A stretch of 64,000 bases of DNA from Rhipicephalus microplus (taxonomy: Eukaryota > Arthropoda > Arachnida > Ixodida > Ixodidae): positions 80,370,987 through 80,434,986 of the forward strand of contig NC_134707.1 in NCBI RefSeq assembly GCF_043290135.1, given 5' to 3'. Positions 21,645 to 30,744 of the stretch are shown here, piece after piece; position 1 is the first letter of the stretch; the number at the start of each line of letters is the position of its first letter. Made by a program: the position numbers and the translations under genes. The notes under the pieces were generated by a model. It had not been told where the DNA came from and searched no databases. It saw only the letters and a list, made by a program, of their open reading frames with translations.

Positions 21645-24452
21645 TTAATAAAACAATGATTCTATGGCATTTTTAAATCTATCCGTGTTGCTATGATGGA
21701 TGACACTTGGAGGAAGATCGTTCCAGTCCCTGGCTGCTTGAGCGAAGAAGGAGTGATGGTGGGCTGTGGTACATGCAGGAGGTGGGTACACGGCCTTGTG
21801 GTGGCTTGTGCGGGCTGAAGTACGATGAGCTGATTGAATGGGACAGTTGTAATGAAACGTATGATACATTTTGTGATACAAGGATAGTCTGGAAACCTTA
21901 CGGCGTAGGTCAAGGTTAGGTAGATCTGCTATTCTTTTAAGGGTGGTAACACTGGTATGATACGAGTAATCTGAGTAGATGAATCTAACTGCTCGGTTTT
22001 GAATTAGTTCGATGGACTTACTTAGGTTAATTTGGAATGGGTCCCAAATGGCGGATGCGTACTCTAGTTTTGGGCGAATTAGTGTTTTGTAGGCTAGTAA
22101 TTTGACTGATGGAGGGGCAAGATGCAAGTTACGACGAAGGTAACCGAGAGCTCTGTTAGCATTGTTAACTATTTTACTTACGTGAAAAGACCAGTTTAGA
22201 TTCTGTGAAATGTTAACACCGAGATATTTAATGGAACTTAGGGAAGAAACTATGGAGCCATTAATATTATAGTTAGTGGTGGGTAAGTTTTGGCGTCTGT
22301 GAAATGAAATAAGTGCAGTTTTATTAGTATTTAATACCATGAGCCATTTGCGACACCACTCGTCCAGCTTTAGTAGGTCCTGCTGGAGAGTAATTGTATC
22401 TGAAACGTTAGTAATAGGTCGGTAGATTACACAGTCGTCGGCAAAGAGGCGGATGTTAGATGAAATGTTATCGGGTAAATCATTGATGTAAATTAAGAAG
22501 AGGAGGGGTCCTAGGACTGTACCTTGTGGCACACCGGAGATTACGTTGGAAAGGGAAGAGGGCGTATCGTTAGCTTCAACAAATTGCTGACGGTTAGTGA
22601 GGAAGTCCTGAATCCAATTGTAGACAAGTTGGTTAAGGCTTAATTGGGAGAGTTTTAGTAGTAGGCGGTTGTGGGGAACTTTGTCAAAGGCTTTCTCAAA
22701 GTCAATAAAAAGGGCGTCAACTGGTATGTTAAGGTCTACACTAGCGCTTAAGTCATGGATGAATAGTGCAAGCTGAGTATCGCATGAGAGTCCCCTTTGG
22801 AATCCATGTTGGTTAGGGTGAAAAAATTTAACTGAGGTAAGGAAGTTAGCGATTTGTGAATGAATTATATGTTCCATTATTTTTGAACAGACGCTGGTTA
22901 AGGAAATTGGCCGGTAACTAGATGAACCAGGCTTAGGAACCGGAACGATCTTACCCACTTTCCAGTCGTGAGGAACGATGCCGGATGAGAGTGATTGCTG
23001 AAAAATATAGGAAAGAATGACACTGGTGATTTCTTTGGTATTTTTGAGCACCTTAGCATTTATACCATCGATGCCGCAGGATGATGTAAGTTTTAATGAC
23101 TCGATAATTTTCTGGATGCCCTGAGGTGAAAAAATGACGTCCGGCATGGTAGGGTAGTTGTGGGGGGAGACATCAGGGAGGTTTTCAATCGGTTCTCTGG
23201 TGAAAACGGAAGAAAAGGTATGGTTTAGTTCTTCTGCTACTGCATTATTCGCGATAGGCTGTCCAGTTGGATCCATTATTAATATGCATTTGTTTTCGTT
23301 TCGCGGGTTAATCACTCTCCAAAATTGTTTTGGGTTAGTGCGGAGTAAGTTGGGAAAGGTGGTATTATTAAACAGCCGCTTCGCTTTATCGATGGCAGAG
23401 CAGAATAGTTTCGTGGTAGTCTGGTATTTTTGCCACGCCACAGGATTGTTGCTGTTTTTTGCGGCGCGAAATTGTCGTTTCTTTTTGTTTTTGAGCCTCT
23501 TGAGTTCAGGATTAAACCAGCGGGATGTGCTACGTTCACCAATCGTAATTGTTGGAATGTAAGTACTAATAAGCTCATGCATTTTAGATTTAAACATTAA
23601 CCAATTTTCAGTGACAGATCGTTTGTTAAAATCTTTAACTACAAACTGACAGAATTTTGTTAGTTCTTTATTGAAATTATTATAATCACCCTTATCGTAT
23701 AAGGTAAGCTTTTTCCTTGTTTTGTCTGGGCGCTTCAGCCTACATTGGAATGTGCCATGAATGACCTTATGGTCGCTGATTTCGTCGAGGTACGAAAGCG
23801 AAGTGATTCTATCAGGATGGGTTGTTAGTACTAGATCAAGTATATTGGCTGAGTGTTTAGATTGCCTCGTTGCTGCATTAACAATTTGAGTTAAAGCGAA
23901 TGTTAAACATGTATCGACGAAGTTGCTTTCAATGTTTTGTTTCGATGTGACAAGGACGAGGTCAGACCAATCTATGTTCGGAAAATTAAAGTCGCCGAAT
24001 AGGACAACTGGTGCATTAGGGAAATGAATCTTTAGTGATTGTAGCGCGTCATGAAACATTGGTATAAATGTACTGTCGGAATCAGGTGGGCGATAGCATG
24101 CACCTAAGACTACGTGGGGTTGAATGGCTTTACAGCACACAAACACCATTTCGAGTGAGGTTGGTATATTGATACGATAGCAGCCAAGGTCACGGTGAGT
24201 AGCAATGAGCACGCCACCACCACGCCTGCCATCTCGGTCGGTTCGAAAAATATTGAAATCTGGATAAGAAGGGAATATTTCACCGCTGATGACAGACGAG
24301 TTTAACCACGTTTCGGTTAGCACTATAACGTTGGAATCTGAAGAGTCAATTAAACAGGACAAGATATCCCGCTTTGGTAGTACGCTCCTGATATTAGTAA
24401 AAAGAAACGATAAATAGTCCTTGGGACCGTAAGGGCAACCACTAGCTAACTG
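21645..24452 (-). CDS. CR1-type LINE ORF2: AP endonuclease and reverse transcriptase
   Basis: The frame begins directly after the ORF1 UAG and is open for 935 codons. There is no AUG before the endonuclease; the first internal Met lies well inside it. Counting from the codon after UAG, the AP-endonuclease spans roughly residues 15-235, with FTNIRS (18-23), LTETWLN, GDFNF (153-157) and SDH (226-228). The RT follows, with an FDKVPH box, GVPQGTVLGPLLFLIYINDLP, and an intact catalytic FADD at 670-673 (22434-22445). A C-terminal tail follows to the stop at 21645. The endonuclease nicks target DNA and the RT primes cDNA there. All visible catalytic residues are present, unlike in the other RTs here. 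Confidence 0.9.
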   Translation of the reverse strand, partial: QLASGCPYGPKDYLSFLFTNIRSVLPKRDILSCLIDSSDSNVIVLTETWLNSSVISGEIFPSYPDFNIFRTDRDGRRGGGVLIATHRDLGCYRINIPTSLEMVFVCCKAIQPHVVLGACYRPPDSDSTFIPMFHDALQSLKIHFPNAPVVLFGDFNFPNIDWSDLVLVTSKQNIESNFVDTCLTFALTQIVNAATRQSKHSANILDLVLTTHPDRITSLSYLDEISDHKVIHGTFQCRLKRPDKTRKKLTLYDKGDYNNFNKELTKFCQFVVKDFNKRSVTENWLMFKSKMHELISTYIPTITIGERSTSRWFNPELKRLKNKKKRQFRAAKNSNNPVAWQKYQTTTKLFCSAIDKAKRLFNNTTFPNLLRTNPKQFWRVINPRNENKCILIMDPTGQPIANNAVAEELNHTFSSVFTREPIENLPDVSPHNYPTMPDVIFSPQGIQKIIESLKLTSSCGIDGINAKVLKNTKEITSVILSYIFQQSLSSGIVPHDWKVGKIVPVPKPGSSSYRPISLTSVCSKIMEHIIHSQIANFLTSVKFFHPNQHGFQRGLSCDTQLALFIHDLSASVDLNIPVDALFIDFEKAFDKVPHNRLLLKLSQLSLNQLVYNWIQDFLTNRQQFVEANDTPSSLSNVISGVPQGTVLGPLLFLIYINDLPDNISSNIRLFADDCVIYRPITNVSDTITLQQDLLKLDEWCRKWLMVLNTNKTALISFHRRQNLPTTNYNINGSIVSSLSSIKYLGVNISQNLNWSFHVSKIVNNANRALGYLRRNLHLAPPSVKLLAYKTLIRPKLEYASAIWDPFQINLSKSIELIQNRAVRFIYSDYSYHTSVTTLKRIADLPNLDLRRKVSRLSLYHKMYHTFHYNCPIQSAHRTSARTSHHKAVYPPPACTTAHHHSFFAQAARDWNDLPPSVIHHSNTDRFKNAIESLFY

Positions 24453-24455
24453 CTA
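24444..24455 (-). promoter_or_regulatory. Leaky stop context UAG-CAG-UUA between ORF1 and ORF2
   Basis: On the minus strand the ORF1 stop TAG (24455-24453) is followed by CAG TTA, matching the UAG-CAR-YYA readthrough consensus known from tobamovirus-type viruses. The next codons stay open into ORF2 in the same frame. Confidence 0.75.
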
Positions 24456-25472
24456 CGGCGTGCGAAGAACGACTTGTTGATTAACCGGGTCATACACGTA
24501 GGTGTTCTTCCCTGCTACAAGTTTGTTATGACGAAGGCTGCTGGGAAAAGTTTGAGTTTTTTTGAACTCGACCAGTTTTTTACGGGCTAGGCGTGTGGCT
24601 GGTGAAAAATCTTGCACAATGTTAACATTGGGATGCTTGTGATCTCTACTAGCAGTTAGTACCTTTTCCTTATCTTTGAAATGGGTGAATTTTACTAGAA
24701 CTGGTCTAGTTTTATTCGGCGAAAAGGTACCGAGTCTGTGTGCGCGTTCTATGTCTTTCGGAGCAATAGTTAATTTGAGGTGCTCGCTTGAAAACCTGAT
24801 AATCTTTTCCTCAGATTTTGTCCAACTTTCGTTAGACTCATCATCTATCCCGTAGAACACTAAGTTATTTCGCCGCGCTCTATCTTCGGCGTCATCAGTG
24901 CGTGCAGTCAGCTGCTCAATCTGATGCGCGTTTGCCTCTGCGAGTGCATGCACACTCTTCATGTCAGCTTTGATCGCCGTCAGCGATTGGCACTCCCCTT
25001 CAATTTTCGTAAGTCTCTCTTTTATGTCTTTCAGCATTTTATCGTTATCAGCCTGTTTATCTCGGATACCTTTGATTTCGCTAAGTAGTGCTGATTGGCC
25101 TGTTTTTAGTTCGCGCAAGGCTGCTAACACATCTGAATGGTCGTCACCGGCAGAGGCACGAGTGGCAGGCCCTGGGTTTAGTTCGACATCGCCAGACAGT
25201 TGCAGGAGACTCATGATGATATTCACACAGTCGCAAAGAATGGCAAACGCTGCATGTGGGCCCGGCAGCACTAAAAGACCACGGTAACGCGTGGGTTTAG
25301 TGAATAAGGAAAAGCGGTTTGTTACCTGCACAAAGGATAGAGGCGTGTGGTGAGTTGGTGTCATCGCGATCGTGCCGCCGGACCCACTGAAAGCAGCGAT
25401 GATGTCACGGCGATTTATATAGGTGCAGTCACGTGTGGGAATGGCGAGAGCGCGTGGTCCCGGACGAAGCAT
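24453..25472 (-). CDS. CR1-type LINE ORF1 protein with 2A-like peptide
   Basis: The frame is open from 25535, but codons before 25472 lack an AUG; the first AUG is at 25470-25472 (339 codons), with others at 25362 and 25214. The segment L-SGDVELNPG-P at 25167-25193 is a perfect 2A-like motif (D-x-E-x-N-P-G-P), preceded by a hydrophobic stretch. After it come an acidic/coiled-coil region of heptad-like Leu/Ile, an RNA-binding-like domain resembling the L1 ORF1p/transposase_22 type (ARRNNLVFYGI), and a basic C-terminus. Expected role: RNA-binding chaperone of the LINE ribonucleoprotein. It ends in UAG, directly followed in frame by ORF2. Confidence 0.85.
   Translation of the reverse strand: MLRPGPRALAIPTRDCTYINRRDIIAAFSGSGGTIAMTPTHHTPLSFVQVTNRFSLFTKPTRYRGLLVLPGPHAAFAILCDCVNIIMSLLQLSGDVELNPGPATRASAGDDHSDVLAALRELKTGQSALLSEIKGIRDKQADNDKMLKDIKERLTKIEGECQSLTAIKADMKSVHALAEANAHQIEQLTARTDDAEDRARRNNLVFYGIDDESNESWTKSEEKIIRFSSEHLKLTIAPKDIERAHRLGTFSPNKTRPVLVKFTHFKDKEKVLTASRDHKHPNVNIVQDFSPATRLARKKLVEFKKTQTFPSSLRHNKLVAGKNTYVYDPVNQQVVLRTP
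25167..25193 (-). other. 2A-like ribosome-skipping motif
   Basis: The codons read GDVELNPG-P. In known 2A sequences the peptide bond between the final Gly and Pro is not formed, giving two products from one frame. If initiation is at 25214 the leader would be only about 15 residues and could act as a signal-like peptide; from 25472 it would be about 101 residues. Confidence 0.85.
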
Positions 25473-25563
25473 GCGCAGCACCGTGGGGGGCCGCACAGGC
25501 AAGGCAGCGGGAGCCAGGCACCATTGTTGATGCACGGCGTCAGATGGAGGGGCAAGATCAGGT

Positions 25564-25702
25564 CACCTCCTACCCTTTACATCCACCTCCTACCCTTTCC
25601 ACCTCCTACCCTTTCATCCACCTCCTACCCTTTCATCCACCTCCTACCCTTTACAACAGCCAGATGCAGTGGGATGCTATCATCCACCTCCTACGCTTTA
25701 CA
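25564..25702. repeat. Minisatellite, 19-bp unit
   Basis: Units of CACCTCCTACCCTTTCATC and close variants are repeated about six times. Two longer variants end in ACAACAGCMAGATGCAG. Most of it lies in the presumed 5' region of the CR1-type LINE, the last part beyond the right target duplication. Confidence 0.8.
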
Positions 25703-25732
25703 ACAGCAAGATGCAGCAGAGCATAGCAGTTT

Positions 25733-25824
25733 TCCCTAGTGGCGCACTTGGTTCGCGCACGGTACTTATACAACAGTTCTCGTGAGCTATGCTGGGGTTG
25801 TGAGTTGAAGCCTCACCTGGGGAA
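25733..25824 (+). tRNA. tRNA-Ile(UAU)-like, unit 1, probably degenerate
   Basis: The acceptor stem TCCCTAG pairs with CTGGGGA (one G-U). The D stem is GCGC/GCGC. The anticodon loop reads CTTATA with TAT as anticodon, followed by an intron of about 17 nt. The T loop is TTGAAGC instead of TTCGAGC, which breaks the B box. TTTTT follows at about 25831. It resembles the intron-bearing nuclear tRNA-Ile(UAU) of animals. Confidence 0.7.
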
Positions 25825-25963
25825 TGAACTTTTTATTAGTTTTCAGATTTAGTCATGAGGTTGTATACTCAATCCTGTCGACTTCCTGGCTCGAAAACAT
25901 TTGTTTACTGGAGTTATGTGCAGGGACCATTCTTTAAGGCACCGCTCCTACATGCGACCATAT

Positions 25964-26055
25964 TCCCCAGTGGCGCAATTGGTTAGCGCACGGTACTTAT
26001 ATGACAGTTCTCGTGAGCTGTGCCGGGGTTGTGAGTTCGAGCTTCACCTGGGGAA
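25964..26055 (+). tRNA. tRNA-Ile(UAU), unit 2, intact, with intron
   Basis: The acceptor stem TCCCCAG/CTGGGGA is a perfect 7 bp with discriminator A. The D arm is GCGC AATTGGTTA GCGC. The anticodon stem is CGGTA/TGCCG and the loop is CTTATA with anticodon TAT at the canonical position; an intron of about 17 nt follows base 37. The T arm is GTGAG TTCGAGC TTCAC (one G-U). A TTTT terminator follows at 26060. Like the human tRNA-Ile(UAU) genes it has an intron. This is the only copy in the array with all stems sound. Confidence 0.9.
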
Positions 26056-26198
26056 TGAACCTTTTATTAGTTTTCATATTTAGTCATGAGGTTAATTGTA
26101 TACTCAATTCTGTCAACTTCCTGGCTCGAAAACATTTGTTTACTGGAGTTATGTGCAGGGACCATTCTTTAAGGCACCGCTCCTACATGCCACCGTAT

Positions 26199-26290
26199 TC
26201 TGCAGTGGCGCAGTTGGTTAGCGCACGGTACTTATACGACAGTTCTCGTAAGCTATGCCAGGGTTGTGAGTACGAGCCTCACCTAGGGAA
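26199..26290 (+). tRNA. tRNA-Ile(UAU)-like, unit 3, degenerate
   Basis: It has the same body and intron, but the acceptor stem TCTGCAG/CTAGGGA has two mismatches and the T loop is TACGAGC (T55 changed), so processing and folding should be impaired. TTTTT follows at about 26297. It is likely a pseudogene. Confidence 0.65.
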
Positions 26291-26429
26291 TGAGCTTTTT
26301 ATTAGTTTTCAGATTTAGTCATGAGGTTGTATACTTAATCCTGTCGACTTCCTGGCTCGAAAACATTTGTTTACTGGAGTTATGTGCAAGAACCATTCTT
26401 TAAGGCACCGCTCCTACATGCGACCGTAT

Positions 26430-26521
26430 TCCCCAGTGGCGCAATTGGTTAGCACACGGTACTTATATGATAGTTCTCGTGAGCTATGCCAGGGTTGTGA
26501 GTTCGAGCCTCACCTAGGGAA
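26430..26521 (+). tRNA. tRNA-Ile(UAU)-like, unit 4, mildly degenerate
   Basis: The acceptor stem TCCCCAG/CTAGGGA has one mismatch, and the D stem GCGC/GCAC has one mismatch. The anticodon TAT, the intron and the T loop TTCGAGC are intact. A T6 terminator follows at 26527. It is possibly transcribed; function is doubtful. Confidence 0.65.
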
Positions 26522-26568
26522 AATCCTTTTTTATTGTTGAAATTTTAATTTAGAGTTTATGTATTCTT

Positions 26569-26800
26569 GATTGATGGATATGTGGGGTTTATTGTTCCCG
26601 AACTACCATGTGATTACAAGACGCGCCGTAGTGAAGGGTTCCGGAAATTAGACCTCCTGCGGTTCTTTAACGTACACACAAATATGATCACATAGGCCTA
26701 CAGCACTTTCTCCTCCACCAAAAATGCAGCTGGTATTCAGTCTCACAACTCACGGGTCAACAGTCGAGTACCTTAGCCACTATAGACCACCGCGGTGGGG
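26569..26800 (-). mobile_element. Ruka-type tRNA-derived SINE, minus strand
   Basis: The reverse complement starts CCCCACCGCGGTGG, has a tRNA-like head (GTGGCTAAGGTACTCG) and the conserved middle ACGTTAAAGAACC, and ends AATAAACCCCACATATCC. It matches the better-preserved copy at 35254-35497. No clear target duplication was found. It heads a segment repeated at 41 kb. Confidence 0.85.
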
Positions 26801-28829
26801 CAGGTAAGTTACTCCGAGCAGTCGATTAGCACCACTAACTTTTCACAGTTCGCCGCTGATGAGAATACAGAACGGCGAGCGGCTGTGATACCATGGGAGT
26901 GTAACCATAAGAGTTCGCCGTGACATATCTGATAACTTATCGAGATGCAGTAGTGTCCAAGTGCACGTAGTTCAGTTGATCGTCCGCATTTAAATTAAGC
27001 ATATCATAGACTTGTTTGTATAGTATAGTAAAGTATGTTATGGTATACTATCATTTACCATAGGGTGAAAAAGAAAAGGGAAGAAGGAAAGGAGGAGGGA
27101 AAAGCTGCAGCTCAGTCTTGGCACCTCGAGAGCATAGCAATTCAAATGTTTTTATTTATCGTACATTGAGGCTTGGACCACTGTCAAATGATTTTGATGA
27201 AGCAGCACGAATTGGGTATTTAAGTTACGCGCAGAGCTTACTTTGGGAGTTGTGTAAGTGGTGTGTAGAAATTTATGGCTGGACGGAGCTTTTCTTTTTT
27301 TTTTTCGGGTGGCATCGTCATGGCATCTTTCTCCTTTTTTAGTGCATTCGCAAGCCTCTCGATCGCTCCACAAAAGGGGTCACCTGCGATCATCGAAACT
27401 GGAGTTCGGCGTGGCATTCTTTCAAGTTGTTTCCTGACGTGACAATTTTCTGGGTCACACAACGTTTTGTCCTCAGAAACACTTATATTCCATTATCGTG
27501 AAATTTAACACAGACTTCATGTGATGAAGCGTTCCCCTTTTACATCTCTACTGCGCGTTGCGCTTTGTACGACGTGCTCGTATAATTCCAATGTATTAAC
27601 AATCTGCGAAGATCTGTCTGCATACCAGTAGTTAAAACACTCGTCTTCGGATCTCAGGGGCTGGAGTTCAAAATCCAGCGTAACCAAACGGTGATGGCAG
27701 CCTCTGTTGCCCTCACGACTTCCGATCTTTCGTGAGTCGAGAGCAAGCGACCGAGCTTTCGAATATTACAAGATACCTTATCGTACGCTTCATCCATTCA
27801 TACATTCCATCTGTTGAGGAGTGCCGGCATATCGTGGTTATTGTGTGGGAAGTTGGACACCCATGCATGGCTCACCTATGCAAAACTCTTTCTAATAGCC
27901 TATTGCATAAAAAATAGGTAAATACAAAGCTGATACGTTACCAAGAGCCAAATGCGAAATCCATACATTAAAAACAGGCGAATACAGAGCCAATAAGGCA
28001 GACACAGCTCGAATGGACTAATACCGAACCAAGAGACAAACACAGATCCGACCGGCGTCGAACGGTTTTGGGTTGTGTCAATAATCAATTATAACATTGG
28101 TTTTTTGTTGTGACTTTTGGCTGAGTTGGTGATAAAGGAATGGGCTGGTTTTTTACGGTTCGTTTAATTATTGAAAGTTATTCGTTACACACTCGGTGTG
28201 TTTAAAAATTCACTGTGATCGAACGCCGCTAAGAGTAAATTTGTCGGGTGATAGGTCAGTTTCATTTGATTTGGGTTAGGATGATACCAGTGCTTCGTAG
28301 AGACTTTACTATATATATCCTGCATGGCTTTGATTGTTCAAGAATGAGAATAAGTCTGCGCAATTCGACTATACGTTCCGTGGCAACGGAGCCAGGGTGT
28401 ACCACAACACGACGCAGAGACACCGCCTGTCGTCATCAGCAATCTGTGCGCAAACGCCCGTAAACTTCGAGAGAGCAAGAGCCTAAATGGCTGCTGCAAG
28501 GATTCACCCTGAACCGTCGTACATTTCGACGAATATGCTTCACCATAGCCTGCCGCTAATATCCTTCACCGGAGTTGACCTTGCCTAGGTCCTAAAGTGG
28601 CACTAAAGAGCAAAACATCCGTTCGCGTATTAGTAAAGAACTATTTCACAATCCCGAAAATGCCACACTCACCGCGACACGACGGTTAGTGAGTAAGCTA
28701 GAAAACACATGAAATGAAAATGTGGGTGGGGATGCTACTTTGAGGTTCGCTCACCAAACAACGTGATGTGAAATATTTCGAAGGCTTCTGCTGGGCCGTA
28801 CGTAGCTTCCTATCGATAAAAATGGCATA

Positions 28830-29698
28830 CAGTCAAACCTCGTTATAACGAAGTTGAAGGGGGAGTCGTAATTACTTCGTTATAACCATTAGTTCGTTAT
28901 AGCCAATATCCATTTCTACCGACAATTAGCCAGCAAGAGAGAATGTACTCACCACCGAATATCACAGCAGCCCGTCGCGCAGAGAAAAACGGCCGTCGGA
29001 AGGCAAAAAACTAGCAAAATAATAAAGAACAATGCAATAATAAAGAACAATACGCCGAAATCTTCGGCCACTTTTTTTTTCTTGACGCCGGACTCAACGG
29101 CTCTCAATATTGCAGATTTCTGCTCAATTGTGATGATTTTGCGCTTACGTTTGCCGTTGTCCATGTCTAGCGGAGGAGGGGTGTTGCTCTTCCACAGCGA
29201 ACGACAAGGAATTAAGCACAAAGCCAACAAAGCCGCAATCTCCGCCGACCCAGCGTGGAGCTGAGGGAAGGAGGAGGTCAGATGCGCGGGCGGGTCAACG
29301 AGTTCCACAGGAGAGGGGAGGTCGGCTGACGCGCACGCTCGCGCGAGTTGCTGCTCGGGCGAGTCCATTAGTTCCTGAGGAAAGGGGAGGCAGAGCGACG
29401 TGCACCCACGCGCGTGTTGGCAGGCGGCGCAAGGCGTGAGTTTTGAATTACCGCTGCCGTGATGGGACGTGAACCGGCGCGCGCTATAAGATATTGAATT
29501 CACGTATACCAAAATGATCAGTAAATGCTCGTTGTGGTCAAAGAATGGTTCGTTATATCCATTGTGAGGAAATTTTCACTTCGTTAAAACGAGGTTTTAA
29601 ATACATGGGCGTCTATGGGAATTTCAAGGGGAATTACAATTGCTTCGTTATATCCATTAGTTCGTTATATCCCGCTTCGTTATAACGAGATTCTACTG
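28830..29698. mobile_element. Tigger/pogo-type DNA transposon, internally deleted
   Basis: The TIRs are CAGTCAAACCTCGTTATAAC on the left and, reverse-complemented, CAGTAGAATCTCGTTATAAC on the right; both continue CGAAG. TA dinucleotides flank it (28828-28829 and 29699-29700), the target duplication of the Tc1/mariner-pogo group. Internal ATTAGTTCGTTATA copies lie near both ends. It is absent from copy B of the duplicated segment, so it inserted after duplication or was lost with a deletion in B. Confidence 0.88.
28949..29512 (-). pseudogene. Tigger transposase N-terminal fragment (CENP-B-type HTH)
   Basis: The frame contains KRKIITIEQKSAILRAVESG followed by KKVAEDFGV, the first helix-turn-helix of the pogo/CENP-B DNA-binding region. 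The frame then runs into a hydrophobic low-complexity tail and stops; the second DNA-binding half and the DDE catalytic domain are absent. The residues upstream of the helix are Pro/Cys-rich and may not be coding. It is a remnant in a non-autonomous copy, though it could still encode a short DNA-binding peptide. Confidence 0.7.
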
Positions 29699-30744
29699 TA
29701 TATTGCAATCTGTGTGTGTCATCGACTTAGAGTGCCACGAAATTACCAATGATACATTTAGGTTTTTACATTGCATGCACGTATTTTGGCCCGAACTTTA
29801 AATACGAATCTTTTCCCTTAACTTTCTTTCGCTTGTAGTGAACTGATCGTTGTGAAACAAATGAAATTAGAGTTGTCAGAGTGAAGTTTGTTAATCTAAA
29901 CTCAATCGTTGTTCCTTGTTAGTGCCCGTTATACGTCACATTCACGCAGCAGGGCGTCTTGTGTTTGTACCGAGAATATAATGAAACTATCGCAAAGATT
30001 TATTTATAGGATGCCAATAAATTACGCAAAATGTCCGTTACCACTCACTCACATACGAGTTCACAAACTGGAGCCGAATGAGGCTCCGAATTCTAGAAAA
30101 CGTAGCGCGTGTTGCGTTAGCTCATTTCGCAGAAACCGGGAATTTTCAGTCTGTATGCTATTCCAGAAAAAAGCATTTGCGATGGCTAAGCGTATAATGC
30201 TGAAAGGGATCAATAACGCGGCAAAGTTGGATTGCCATGTGATCCGTGTATCCTGCTTCATTTAGCACGTGAAGTAAAATGTCGTTTATTGTTATATTTA
30301 AAAAGGTAAATCTGTTTTGAGCATTGTCAGAAAACTCTGCCGATTGGTAATTGGGACTCCCGATAACATGCCAGGCAAATCTTATTGCGTAGAATGCGGT
30401 TTAGAATTGGCAAGAAGTTCTCGAAGTTAGTTAAAAATTGTTGGCTCTTCTTTCGGCAAATGACAATACAAGCTCAAAAATCACTCGTAACTGCCATTGT
30501 TTCAGCCATCGATTGATCTGAGCATGGTGTGCTCGGTCGTTACCAGGTCTCGTAATCGCGAGAAACGTGTCTGTGATGTTATCTGTCTCTTGCTGTTCAC
30601 TGCGAAGAGCATGCGCGCGCATCCTATGTGGCAGCTGTTATCTTGTTGAAAGCACAGCCACCAGACTGCGTCGGGTCAGTTGTGTTCCTGCTATCGGATG
30701 CGATAAACGGCTTTCGAACACCGGCGTCTTCATTCTAATATTGT

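Larger units (their letters stand above)
21570..25668 (-). mobile_element. CR1-type LINE, apparently full length, two intact ORFs
   Basis: The element runs right to left. A 5' region with tandem 19-bp repeats is followed by ORF1, a single UAG, ORF2 (endonuclease plus reverse transcriptase), and a short 3' end closing in an AAATAATAAATAATA-type tail at about 21570-21590. It is flanked by a 12-bp direct repeat GTGGGATGCTAT at 21558-21569 and 25669-25680, read as the target-site duplication. The target is the primer-binding region of the LTR element. No stop or frameshift is seen apart from the ORF1 UAG. Confidence 0.8.
25733..26560 (+). repeat. Tandem array of a 231-235-bp tRNA unit
   Basis: Unit starts at 25733, 25964, 26199 and 26430 give periods of 231, 235 and 231 bp. 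The spacers are homologous throughout, with anchors TTATTAGTTTTCA, TCATGAGGTT, CTGGCTCGAAAACATTTG and AAGGCACCGCTCCTACATGC. The whole unit was therefore duplicated, not the tRNA alone. Confidence 0.9.

Noticed and set aside
23158..23562. A 134-codon plus-strand frame
   Set aside because: It is a shadow of the LINE ORF2 on the other strand.
27620..27700. tRNA-like sequence in duplicated segment A (also about 41990-42045 in B)
   Set aside because: It has a T-arm-like GCTGGAGTTCAAAATCCAGC, but no acceptor stem pairs and the D arm is poor; copy B has lost even the T arm.
30061..30261. A 66-codon frame in duplicated segment A
   Set aside because: The aligned part of copy B does not keep it open.
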